In this document: piece after piece, positions 1-8,347 of the stretch | Layout of the letters: each line of letters starts with the position of its first letter | How positions within the stretch are numbered: the stretch's first letter is position 1 | The notes under the pieces: model-generated | The model's input: the letters and a program-made list of their open reading frames with translations, nothing else | What the model was told of the DNA's origin: nothing | Database searches by the model: none | Source of the DNA: Bacillota bacterium | Lineage (GTDB): Bacteria > Bacillota_I > Bacilli_A > Erysipelotrichales > Erysipelotrichaceae | Length of the DNA stretch: 64,000 bases | Reading direction: 5' to 3' | Assembly (NCBI GenBank): GCA_023388535.1 | Contig: JAEWFZ010000038.1 | Coordinates: 1-64,000, forward strand | Made by a program: the position numbers and the translations under genes

Positions 1-3
1 CTT

Positions 4-68
4 CACCAACTTTCTTTATTTAACTAGCTGTCAGGCTATTGTTATTTTATCGAAAGTTGGTGTTTTTT
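4..68 (+). terminator. Rho-independent terminator of an off-window gene
   Basis: Perfect 11-bp stem, positions 4-14 paired with 52-62, followed by six T at 63-68. The 37-nt loop is unusually long and contains a small TAGC/GCTA hairpin. It points rightward, so it would end a plus-strand gene lying left of the window. Positions 69-127 hold no gene, only two short hairpins (86-108 and 110-122). Confidence 0.6.
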
Positions 69-127
69 AACACTTAAAGGTCTATTACCACGCGCATAGC
101 ACGTGGTATTTACCTGCGGTAATAAAA

Positions 128-152
128 TAAGTCTGCTAAATTAACAGACTTA
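128..152 (-). terminator. terminator of serS
   Basis: An AAGTCTG/CAGACTT stem with a 9-nt loop, followed on the minus strand by TTATTTTATT. It lies about 55 bp past the serS stop codon and ends the leftward serS transcript. Confidence 0.7.
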
Positions 153-187
153 TCGGGAAACGGAATTAACTATGAGAATTCACACTA

Positions 188-203
188 TGTTTCACGTGAA
201 ACA
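188..203. promoter_or_regulatory. parS: parS centromere site 1 (ParB/Spo0J binding)
   Basis: TGTTTCACGTGAAACA, a perfect 16-bp palindrome identical to the consensus parS known from Bacillus subtilis. It lies 2 bp beyond the serS stop codon and about 12.4 kb from the origin. ParB is known to nucleate on such sites and load SMC. No parB or parA gene is visible in this window. Confidence 0.93.
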
Positions 204-205
204 AT

Positions 206-1483
206 TTATTTAATTTCTGATATCCCACCCATGTAAGAACGCAGCGCTTCTGGAATATGAATCGTTCCATCTGCTCTCAAATTATTTTCTAAAAATGCAA
301 TTAACATGCGAGGTGGTGTTGTTACAGTGTTGTTAAGAGTATGCGCAAACACTTTCTCTCCTTCATAATCAATACGTATTTGAAGGCGACGAGCTTGAGC
401 ATCGGTGAGATTGGAACATGATCCAACCTCGAAATATTTGTTCTGACGTGGACTAAACGCTTCTACATCAACCGATTTTGATTTTAAATCGGCTAAATCC
501 CCTGAACAGCATTCGAGAACTCTTACCGGTATTTCTAAACTACGGAAAAACTCAACCGTCGCTTTATACATGAACTCAAACCACATTGAAGAGTCTTCAG
601 GTTCACAAACCACGACCATTTCTTGTTTTTCAAACTGATGCACACGATATACACCGCGTTCTTCGATGCCGTGGACACCTACTTCTTTTCTAAAACAAGG
701 TGAATAGGCAGTACTTTTCTCAGGTAATTGCTTTGGCTCTAAAATAGTATCAATATACTTTCCAATCATGGAATGCTCACTGGTACCTATTAAGTATAAG
801 TCTTCACCTTCAATCTTATACATCATATCTTCCATTTCTTCAAAACTCATCACGCCTGTTACCACATTGGAACGGATTAAGAACGGAGGAATGTAGTAGG
901 TAAAGCCTTTATTAATCATAAAATCGCGCGCGTAAGTTAAAACGGCAGAATGTAATCGGGCGATATCTCCCTTTAAATAGTAAAATCCAGCTCCCGATGT
1001 TTTTCTCGCTGATTCTAAATCAATACCATCCAATCTTTCCATAATATCGATATGATGAGGAATTTCAAAATCAGGAATCAACGCTTCGCCCTCACGATAT
1101 AGTTCAACGTTTTCACTATCATCTCTTCCAATTGGTACGGTTGGATCGATGATATTAGGAATTGTCATTTGTAATTGACGGATTTGATTAAACAAAGGTG
1201 CTTCTAATTCTTCTATTTCTTTTAATCTACTAGCCATAGATTGCACCTGTTGACGGACTTCCATAGCTTCTTCCTGTTTTTTCTGTCCCATCAAGATACC
1301 GATTTCTTTAGAAAGTCGATTACGCGTACCTCGTAATTCATCCGCTTCTGTTTTTAGCGCCCGATACTTTTTATCTAGTTCAATTATTTGATCGACCGTC
1401 TCTAACTTTTCTTCTTGAAACTTCTTTCTAAGGTTTTCCTTTATTATCTCAGGATTTTCCCTGAACATTTTAATATCTAACAT
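206..1483 (-). CDS. serS: seryl-tRNA synthetase
   Basis: Charges tRNA-Ser with serine in the cytoplasm; 425 aa, the usual length. Residues 1 to about 110 form the long coiled-coil arm that grips tRNA-Ser, followed by a class II catalytic core. Motif 2 reads SPCFRKEVG...RVHQFEKQE, and motif 3 is the PPRMLIAFLENN segment near the C terminus. The start ATG has a strong GGAGG site. Several core motifs (GTSEHSM, EVGSCSNLTDAQARR, NNTVTTPPR) depart from the common bacterial forms and recall versions I associate with archaeal-like SerRS; that comparison is from memory. It is preceded by its own promoter and a T-box leader with a Ser (TCC) specifier. Confidence 0.96.
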   Translation of the reverse strand: MLDIKMFRENPEIIKENLRKKFQEEKLETVDQIIELDKKYRALKTEADELRGTRNRLSKEIGILMGQKKQEEAMEVRQQVQSMASRLKEIEELEAPLFNQIRQLQMTIPNIIDPTVPIGRDDSENVELYREGEALIPDFEIPHHIDIMERLDGIDLESARKTSGAGFYYLKGDIARLHSAVLTYARDFMINKGFTYYIPPFLIRSNVVTGVMSFEEMEDMMYKIEGEDLYLIGTSEHSMIGKYIDTILEPKQLPEKSTAYSPCFRKEVGVHGIEERGVYRVHQFEKQEMVVVCEPEDSSMWFEFMYKATVEFFRSLEIPVRVLECCSGDLADLKSKSVDVEAFSPRQNKYFEVGSCSNLTDAQARRLQIRIDYEGEKVFAHTLNNTVTTPPRMLIAFLENNLRADGTIHIPEALRSYMGGISEIK

Positions 1484-1698
1484 ACTTCCTCCTTCATATA
1501 AAATAAAAAGATATCATCTAAAGGGACGATATCTCGTGTTGCCACCCTTCTTATAATGTTTCACGTGAAACATTATCGCTCAAATCGATAACGGTGATTG
1601 CCGAACAAGCTCCGGAGTTGGCATTGTTGAACTTCAAATAATTTTCACCAGCCATTATCTCTCTACATTCCATTCAACATTAGGCTCTTTCACAGCTT
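1484..1698 (-). promoter_or_regulatory. T-box riboswitch, serine-specific, upstream of serS
   Basis: The minus-strand leader carries the T-box sequence AGGGTGGCAACACG (1535-1548). The antiterminator pairs AAGGG with CCCTT (1521-1525). The competing terminator is AGATATC...GATATCT at 1509-1534, followed by a T-rich tail (1501-1508). Upstream are an AGAGA element, a GGTG element and TGGC/GCCA pairing that presents a TCC (Ser) specifier at 1614-1616. Uncharged tRNA-Ser should stabilise the antiterminator and turn serS on. A parS palindrome fills the position expected for stem III. Confidence 0.9.
1557..1572. promoter_or_regulatory. parS: parS site 2, inside the serS T-box leader
   Basis: A second perfect TGTTTCACGTGAAACA, extended by ATAA/TTAT-type flanks to a 24-bp palindrome (1553-1576). 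In RNA it would fold as a 10-bp hairpin with an ACGT loop directly 5' of the T-box antiterminator, which is the stem III position. It is both a perfect ParB site and a riboswitch stem. Confidence 0.92.
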
Positions 1699-1704
1699 TT
1701 CTAA

Positions 1705-1732
1705 ATTATATCAAAATTAGACTACTTTGCAA
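1705..1732 (-). promoter_or_regulatory. serS promoter
   Basis: On the minus strand, TTGCAA (1727-1732), a 16-nt spacer and TATAAT (1705-1710). Transcription should start near 1698, giving a T-box leader of about 215 nt. The -35 lies just before the end of the PII-like gene. Confidence 0.75.
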
Positions 1733-1734
1733 TT

Positions 1735-2418
1735 CTATAGTACTAGTTTGTCTACCATCTCTTGGGACATAATGCCCGAAACACGTTTAACATCTAAGCT
1801 AAAAACGACGGGTTTAATAGCTTGATTGGTTAATCCGACTTCTTTAATAGCTGAAATAATTTGTTCTTCGATCGTCGATTCTACTACCATGAATACCAAC
1901 TCTTTCTCTGGTTCAATATGGAATCCTAATAGTTTTGGAATCTGATCGCCTGCGGTACCATGACCTTTAACAATGGTAGCTCCTATAGCTCCAGCCTGAC
2001 GAGCCGCTTTGATAATGGTATCGGCATCTTTGTAGTCAACGATAGTAATAATCAAGCTATTATTCATTGTTTCCTCTTCCTTTCTTGTTTCTGAACGACG
2101 TACTTGTTTGTTCTGGGCCGCTAATCGATTAATTGGTATCGAAAGGGCAATACCATGTCCAGGATTTTCGAATTTTAGTTTTTGACTTAATTCGTCCATA
2201 AAGTCGTCGGTATATTTGTCTTGTAAAATAGTTATTACTAATTGCCGTCGATCATGTTCAATTCCTAAAAAATTCGATAAGCGATTACTAATCGTGCCTT
2301 TGGCGAAAATCGTATAATTTCCACCACAATGATGATGGGTGGCAATTTCCTTAACCTTTTCAGCCTGTGGATACTCAACAATTGTAATTACACAGTTAAT
2401 ATCACGTACTAAATCCAT
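1735..2418 (-). CDS. tandem PII-like (GlnB-fold) signalling protein
   Basis: 227 aa with two copies of a PII-like fold. Copy 1 is roughly residues 1-100 (VITIVEYPQAEKV...). Copy 2 is roughly 118-227 and restarts with LIITIVDYKDADTI. A basic/acidic linker (RRSETRKEEE) joins them. PII proteins sense metabolites as trimers and often bind a membrane transporter. The start lies 1 nt after the stop of the DUF1538-type membrane gene (TAAGATG), so the two are translationally coupled. PII beside DUF1538 is a recurrent pairing, so it probably gates that membrane protein. The ligand cannot be read from the sequence. Confidence 0.75.
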   Translation of the reverse strand: MDLVRDINCVITIVEYPQAEKVKEIATHHHCGGNYTIFAKGTISNRLSNFLGIEHDRRQLVITILQDKYTDDFMDELSQKLKFENPGHGIALSIPINRLAAQNKQVRRSETRKEEETMNNSLIITIVDYKDADTIIKAARQAGAIGATIVKGHGTAGDQIPKLLGFHIEPEKELVFMVVESTIEEQIISAIKEVGLTNQAIKPVVFSLDVKRVSGIMSQEMVDKLVL

Positions 2419-2419
2419 C

Positions 2420-3889
2420 TTATTCCTCGCTTTCCAACCAATCGGAAGGTTCTACCTGTTGTGCTTGTTTAGAAGCTAACCAACCTACAATTTGAACAAC
2501 TATTATTGGAATTGTAGCAACCACAGCTACCAAACCAAAAGCATCGATCAGCACATTGCCTTGGTACGCAATGGTCGCACCAATAGCAAACGAAATCAGA
2601 AAAGTAGCTGTCATTGGACCAGTAGCTACGCTTCCTGAATCAAACGCAATGGCTGTAAACAATGGGGGACTCTTTAACATTAAGAGAAATCCTAGTCCAT
2701 AAATAATGATTAAAACCGACCAAAACGGGAAACCTAATACAATTCTTAGTAAAGAAACGGTAATCGCTATACCGACCGCTAAACTTAAAGAAACCATCAT
2801 GATTCTAGAAGGAATTGATCCTCCAGAAACTTCTTCAATATTTCGATTGAGCACCCATACCCCTGGTTCCGCAAAAACGACAATAAGTCCTAAAATAAAA
2901 CCAATAAGTAATAGATAAAACGTTGAAATATGAGCTAAACTTTCTCCTAAAAACATAGCAATCCGACTAAATCCGCCGTTTACACCGGTTAAAAACAAAG
3001 CAACCCCAAAATATACATAAATTAGACCAACTAGTATATTTCTTAATTCCCTGGTTTTAATTTTTAAATAAATAGCGTTAAAAACTAAGAATATTATCAA
3101 CAAAGGAGCAATAGCAATCGTAATATTTTTAATTTCTTGAATTAAAATACTTCCTATTTGTAGCCAAACAGAACCTTCATGGACTTGAGTTACTACATAT
3201 TCTGCAGCACTAGCATCAAATGGATATAAAATACCCAAAGCCATAACCGTAATAATTGGACCTGCTAAGGCTAAAGCGACATAGCCAAAGGAGTTTTCTT
3301 GATTGTCTTTAGAAGCCGCTAATTCCGAAACACCAACACCCATTGATAAGACAAAAGGAATCGTTAATGGACCCGTAGTCACCCCGCCAGCATCCATAGC
3401 GACACTGAAGAAACTAGGATTTCTATTCAAAAGAATAAATCCTAATACAGCGACGGTGCCATAGGCTGCTATTAAAACTTTAGATAAGGGTATATTGTAA
3501 TAAACCCTCAGTAAACCAATGAGAATGAAACCACCACAACCTAATGAGACGACCATTCTCAATAAGTTCTGAGGAATTAAACCAGCGGATGCATCAAACA
3601 CTTGTTGGGCTAAGACCGAGACTTGTGGATCAGCAAAGGTGACTACAAACCCGATCAGAAAGCCAACAATGACGACTAAGGGAATACTTTGTCGTAAAGT
3701 AAACTCTCGACCTATTAAATTGCCCATCCGTTCAACGCTGAGCGTAACGCCTAAGTTAAATAAGGCTAAACCTAGCATAAACAAAACGGTTGATAGGGTG
3801 AACAATAGAATTTGATAATTGGAAAGGGGAGTGATGGTAAAATGTAGTATCATCACTACCAAATATAAAGGAATAACCGAAAAAGACAT
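2420..3889 (-). CDS. DUF1538-family multipass membrane protein
   Basis: 489 aa, almost entirely hydrophobic, with about 12 membrane segments. It is an internal duplication: AMDAGGVTTGP near residues 164-174 recurs as AFDSGSVATGP near 415-425, and FADP (about 85) recurs as FAEP (about 339). This inverted-repeat-like design with Asp/Gly/Thr signatures in each half suggests a transporter or channel; the substrate is unknown. It is followed at once by the PII-like gene and preceded by gyrA 50 bp upstream. I see no clear terminator in that gap, so it may be read through from gyrA. The ribosome site is weak (GAG). Confidence 0.75.
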   Translation of the reverse strand: MSFSVIPLYLVVMILHFTITPLSNYQILLFTLSTVLFMLGLALFNLGVTLSVERMGNLIGREFTLRQSIPLVVIVGFLIGFVVTFADPQVSVLAQQVFDASAGLIPQNLLRMVVSLGCGGFILIGLLRVYYNIPLSKVLIAAYGTVAVLGFILLNRNPSFFSVAMDAGGVTTGPLTIPFVLSMGVGVSELAASKDNQENSFGYVALALAGPIITVMALGILYPFDASAAEYVVTQVHEGSVWLQIGSILIQEIKNITIAIAPLLIIFLVFNAIYLKIKTRELRNILVGLIYVYFGVALFLTGVNGGFSRIAMFLGESLAHISTFYLLLIGFILGLIVVFAEPGVWVLNRNIEEVSGGSIPSRIMMVSLSLAVGIAITVSLLRIVLGFPFWSVLIIIYGLGFLLMLKSPPLFTAIAFDSGSVATGPMTATFLISFAIGATIAYQGNVLIDAFGLVAVVATIPIIVVQIVGWLASKQAQQVEPSDWLESEE

Positions 3890-3939
3890 TTCTCGTAATT
3901 TTTCTAGAAACTGTTTAATAAGAAATCACCGACTTTCTT

Positions 3940-6408
3940 TTATTCATCATTCTCTTCCTCCTCATCTTGTGATTCTACAACCGCAATTGAGGAAACTTTC
4001 TGATCTTTTACTTTGATTAAGAGTACTCCTTGTGTACTTCTTGAGTAGACACCAACTTGGGATAAATTTAAACGTATTAACGTTCCTGCATCGGTCACAA
4101 TTAAGATATCTTCATTACCTTCTACTGCTTTAAATGCAACTAATGGACCATTGCGATCAGTAATTTTCATGGTGATAATCCCTTTACCACCGCGATTTGT
4201 TTTACGATATTCTTCAATTGGTGTTAATTTACCGAAACCATTTTCTGAAACCGATAAAATTAATGGTCCCGAATGATCGGTTGTCATACCTACTACATAA
4301 CCATCACGAGTACTGATACCCTTAACACCCATGGCATTTCTTCCACTAGGTCTGACCATAGTTTCGTGGAAACGAATCGCATACCCTAAATTACTGGCGA
4401 TGAGGATTTCATCATTTCCAGTCGTCTCACGAACCGAAACTAATTCATCGTCTTCTGCTAATTTAATGGCGATCTTACCATTGGCTCGAATTGATTCAAA
4501 CTCAGAAATCTCGGTACGCTTTATCAAACCTTTGCGGGTAACAAAGGTAGCGAACTGACCGATATCATCCGGAGTAATCTTCAATAAGGCTCTTACGAGT
4601 TCATTTTCTTCTAAATCAATGAGGTTTACGATAGGCAATCCTTTAGAAATTCGAGAAGCAAAAGGCACTTGATAGCCTTTAATTCGATAGACTTTACCAA
4701 GGTTAGTAAAGGCCAATAAATCATCGTGGGTTGACATAGTAATCATTTGTTCAATGACATCATCATCATGCACGCTCATCGAGCGAATACCACGACCACC
4801 ACGATTTTGAATCGTGAAAGTATCTACGGTAGATGATTTGATATAACCATTACTTGTTAATTCAATCACAATATCCTCAACTGGAATCAAATCTTCATCC
4901 ATGACATCGATTGAACCTTCAATGATTTCTGAGCGACGCTCATCGCCGTATTTTTCCTTAATTTCTAATAAATCTTCTTTGATTAGATTCATTAGTTTTG
5001 GATGGCTGGCTAGAATTTCTTTTAATTCAGTAATGGTCTTTTGCAATTCTTCATATTCTGAAGCTAGTCGATCGCGTTCTAACCCCGTTAAACGTCTTAA
5101 CGGCATATCCAAAATCGCTTTTGTTTGAACGGCTGATAATTCAAAGCGAATCGTTAACTTTTCGCTGGCTTCCTGATCGGTTTTTGAACCTCGAATGATT
5201 TTTATGATTTCATCAATATTATCTAAAGCAATGAAGAATCCTTCTAATAAATGAGCTCTATTGAGGGCGCGGTCTAAGTCAAAGCGTACTTTTCGGGTGG
5301 TTACTTCTACTTGGAAATCCAAATAATGTTGTAACATTTCCCGTAATGATAAGAGTTTTGGTTCGCCATCGACTAAAGCCACCATATTAACCCCAAAATT
5401 GGATTGTAGTGGGGTCATTCGATAGAGTTGATTAATTAGTACATCTTCCTGTAAGTCTCTTCTTAGTTCAATGACAATACGAATCCCTTTACGGTTCGAT
5501 TCATCACGTAGATCGGTAATGCCTTCGATTTGTTTCTCACGGACCAATTCCGCAATTCGTTCAATTAAACGAGATTTGTTAACTTGATAGGGAATTTCAT
5601 AGACAATCAGTCGTTTTTTTCCACCACCCATGTCCTCAACACGAATTTTTGCTCTTTGAACAATACTACCGCGGCCGGTTTCAAAGGCTTTTCGAATCCC
5701 TGAACGACCAACAATTTGGGCACCGGTTGGAAAATCAGGACCAAATATATAATCATTCATTAATTCCATAGTCGTCAGCTGTGGATTTTCAATTAATCCA
5801 ACAATAGCATCAATCGTTTCCGATAGATTATGTGGCGGAATATTGGTGGCCATTCCCACCGCAATACCCATGGCTCCATTAATCAATAAATTTGGAATTC
5901 GAGAAGGTAAAACTTCTGGTTCCTGAATGGTTCCTTCATAGTTATCGAGAAAATTAACGGTATCACGATTAATATCGCGGAGCATTTCCATCGATATCTT
6001 AGACATTCTCGCTTCGGTATAACGCATATGAGCCGCACCATCACCATCGATCGATCCAAAGTTACCTTGTCCTTGGACTAAAGGATAACGATAAGAGAAT
6101 TCTTGAGCCATACGCACCATCGAAGAATAAATCGCTGCATCACCATGAGGGTGATATTTACCCATAACTTCCCCAACCAACCAAGCCGATTTGCGGGTAG
6201 GTCGATCGGAATACATATTTAACTGATTCATAGCATATAAAATACGTCTATGGACCGGTTTCATTCCATCCCTGACATCTGGAAGTGCCCGTGAAACAAT
6301 AACGGACATTGAATAATCAAGGAAGGATTTTTTCATTTCAGTACTAATATCTGTAACTGGATTCAAATCTTCTTCTTCATCAAAGAATTCAAATTGTTCT
6401 TCTACCAT
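3940..6408 (-). CDS. gyrA: DNA gyrase subunit A
   Basis: 822 aa, standard length. It cuts and rejoins DNA as part of the A2B2 gyrase. The catalytic tyrosine is Y130 in MRYTEARM. The C-terminal wrapping domain has a GyrA-box-like QNRGGRG, which separates it from ParC. The quinolone-determining loop reads GKYHPHGDAAIYS (83-95): the residues equivalent to E. coli Ser83 and Asp87 are Ala91 and Ser95. It ends in an acidic tail (EEEENDE). AAGGAGG precedes the ATG, 10 bp after the gyrB stop, in the operon yaaA-recF-gyrB-gyrA. Confidence 0.97.
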   Translation of the reverse strand: MVEEQFEFFDEEEDLNPVTDISTEMKKSFLDYSMSVIVSRALPDVRDGMKPVHRRILYAMNQLNMYSDRPTRKSAWLVGEVMGKYHPHGDAAIYSSMVRMAQEFSYRYPLVQGQGNFGSIDGDGAAHMRYTEARMSKISMEMLRDINRDTVNFLDNYEGTIQEPEVLPSRIPNLLINGAMGIAVGMATNIPPHNLSETIDAIVGLIENPQLTTMELMNDYIFGPDFPTGAQIVGRSGIRKAFETGRGSIVQRAKIRVEDMGGGKKRLIVYEIPYQVNKSRLIERIAELVREKQIEGITDLRDESNRKGIRIVIELRRDLQEDVLINQLYRMTPLQSNFGVNMVALVDGEPKLLSLREMLQHYLDFQVEVTTRKVRFDLDRALNRAHLLEGFFIALDNIDEIIKIIRGSKTDQEASEKLTIRFELSAVQTKAILDMPLRRLTGLERDRLASEYEELQKTITELKEILASHPKLMNLIKEDLLEIKEKYGDERRSEIIEGSIDVMDEDLIPVEDIVIELTSNGYIKSSTVDTFTIQNRGGRGIRSMSVHDDDVIEQMITMSTHDDLLAFTNLGKVYRIKGYQVPFASRISKGLPIVNLIDLEENELVRALLKITPDDIGQFATFVTRKGLIKRTEISEFESIRANGKIAIKLAEDDELVSVRETTGNDEILIASNLGYAIRFHETMVRPSGRNAMGVKGISTRDGYVVGMTTDHSGPLILSVSENGFGKLTPIEEYRKTNRGGKGIITMKITDRNGPLVAFKAVEGNEDILIVTDAGTLIRLNLSQVGVYSRSTQGVLLIKVKDQKVSSIAVVESQDEEEENDE

Positions 6409-6418
6409 AATTTCCTCC

Positions 6419-8347
6419 TTAAATATCTAGATTCGAAACAAATTTAGCATTTCTTTCGATAAACTCACGTCTTGGTTCCACATCATCTCCCATTAACATC
6501 TCAAAGACACGATCGGCTTCAATCGCATCATCAATCGTTACTTGGATTAAGGTCCTGGCTTCGGGATCCATCGTCGTTTCCCAGAGTTGTTCTTCGTTCA
6601 TCTCACCAAGACCCTTATAACGGTTGATTTTAAAATTAACATCTGGGTATTCTTTACGAATATCTTCCAGTTCTTGATCGGAATAAGCATAGCGAATGCT
6701 GTTGCCGCGGGTTATTTTATATAACGGTGGCTGGGCAATATAGACATAACCACCATCAATTACCGGTTTTAAGAATCTAAACATAAAGGTTAAAAGTAAG
6801 GTACGAATGTGAGCCCCATCGACATCAGCATCGGTCATGATAATAATTTTGTGGTAGCGTAGCTTCGTTAAGTCTAATTCATCACCGATACCACTACCAA
6901 AGGCCGTTAACATCGAACGGATTTCATTATTATCAAAGATACGCGTCATCCTTGCTTTTTGAACGTTCAAAACTTTACCACGCAGAGGTAATATCGCTTG
7001 GAAATAAGAATCTCGACCCATTTTCGCCGAGCCACCCGCTGAATCACCCTCTACTAAGAAAATTTCACATTCTTCAGGGATGCGTGACTGACAGTCAGCT
7101 AGCTTTCCTGGAAGCGAACTAATTTCTAGTATATTTTTACGTCGTGTTAATTCTCGAGCTTTTTTAGCCGCTACACGCGCCTTAGAAGCTAAAGAAATCT
7201 TTTCCAGGATGATTTTAGCGGAATTAGGATTTTCCATCAGATAGCGTTCTAGACTCGGTCCAAAGATATTAGAAACGATTCGTCGAACTTCCGAGTTACC
7301 TAATTTAGTTTTAGTTTGTCCTTCATATTGAGGATCGGGATGTTTAATGGAAATAATCGCGGTTAATCCTTCCCGGGTATCCTCCCCTTGGAAAGTTTCT
7401 TCATCTTTCTTTAAAAAATTGGATTGTCGAGCATAGGTATTAATAATTCGAGTCAAGGTGGAACGGAACCCCTCTTCATGGGTGCCCCCTTCTTGAGTAT
7501 TTATATTATTGGTAAAAGAAAATAAATTTGTACCAAAACCTTCATTGTATTGGAAACCAATTTCAACTATGATTTGATCTTCTTCGCCTTCCGCATAGAA
7601 AACATCTTCTTGAATTGGTAATTTCTTTTCATTAAGGTATTCAACATATTGTTTAATACCCCCTTCGTATAAATATTCAACCTCAACCGGCTCTTCTTCG
7701 CGTTCATCGACTAGGATTATCTTAATTCCTTTGTTCAAATAAGCCATTTGACGTAGACGTTCGCGAATTAATTCATACTCAAAATGCGTCGTTTCAGTAA
7801 AAATAATTGGATCTGGTTTAAAACTAACTTTGGTTCCAGTTAGTTCGGTTTTCCCAATAATTTCCAAACTACCTTCAACTTGACCGCCATTAACAAACTT
7901 TTGACGATATAAATTACCCTCTGTGGAGACGATAACTTCTAACCATTCGGATAAAGCATTAACTACAGAAGCCCCAACACCATGAAGACCACCAGAAACC
8001 TTATAGGCGCCGCCACCAAACTTTCCACCAGCATGGAGCACGGTATAAATAGTTTCTACTGTCGATTTTCCAGTAACTTTATGTTTTCCTACTGGAATTC
8101 CTCTTCCATTATCTTCAACGACGATAATATCGTCTGGTTTTAACGTTACTTTTATGGTATCCGCATAGCCGGCTAAAGCTTCGTCGATACCATTATCGAC
8201 AATTTCCCATAATAAATGATGTAGACCTCGTGAAGAGGTCGCTCCAATATACATCCCTGGGCGTTTTCTTACGGCTTCTAAACCTTCCAAAACTTGAATA
8301 TCATCCGCTGTATAGGAATGATCTACTTTTGTTTTTATACTATCCAT
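6419..8347 (-). CDS. gyrB: DNA gyrase subunit B
   Basis: 642 aa. The ATP-driven subunit of gyrase, which introduces negative supercoils. The GHKL ATPase shows EIVDNGIDEALAG, DNGRGIPVGKH and GGLHGVGAS. The TOPRIM domain shows LVEGDSAGG and MTDADVDGAHI, with the gyrase-type ILPLRGKVLNV. Its start overlaps the end of recF by 8 bp, so the two are translationally coupled. It sits between recF and gyrA, as in Bacillus. Confidence 0.98.
   Translation of the reverse strand: MDSIKTKVDHSYTADDIQVLEGLEAVRKRPGMYIGATSSRGLHHLLWEIVDNGIDEALAGYADTIKVTLKPDDIIVVEDNGRGIPVGKHKVTGKSTVETIYTVLHAGGKFGGGAYKVSGGLHGVGASVVNALSEWLEVIVSTEGNLYRQKFVNGGQVEGSLEIIGKTELTGTKVSFKPDPIIFTETTHFEYELIRERLRQMAYLNKGIKIILVDEREEEPVEVEYLYEGGIKQYVEYLNEKKLPIQEDVFYAEGEEDQIIVEIGFQYNEGFGTNLFSFTNNINTQEGGTHEEGFRSTLTRIINTYARQSNFLKKDEETFQGEDTREGLTAIISIKHPDPQYEGQTKTKLGNSEVRRIVSNIFGPSLERYLMENPNSAKIILEKISLASKARVAAKKARELTRRKNILEISSLPGKLADCQSRIPEECEIFLVEGDSAGGSAKMGRDSYFQAILPLRGKVLNVQKARMTRIFDNNEIRSMLTAFGSGIGDELDLTKLRYHKIIIMTDADVDGAHIRTLLLTFMFRFLKPVIDGGYVYIAQPPLYKITRGNSIRYAYSDQELEDIRKEYPDVNFKINRYKGLGEMNEEQLWETTMDPEARTLIQVTIDDAIEADRVFEMLMGDDVEPRREFIERNAKFVSNLDI

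Noticed and set aside
86..108. Imperfect palindrome TACCACG...CGTGGTA containing CACGTGG as a third parS
   Set aside because: Lacks the TGTTTC/GAAACA arms; only the core bases match, so it is not a ParB site.
3905..3945. Terminator between gyrA and the DUF1538 gene
   Set aside because: Only a 6-bp A/T stem (AAGAAA/TTTCTT) without a good T run; too weak to call.
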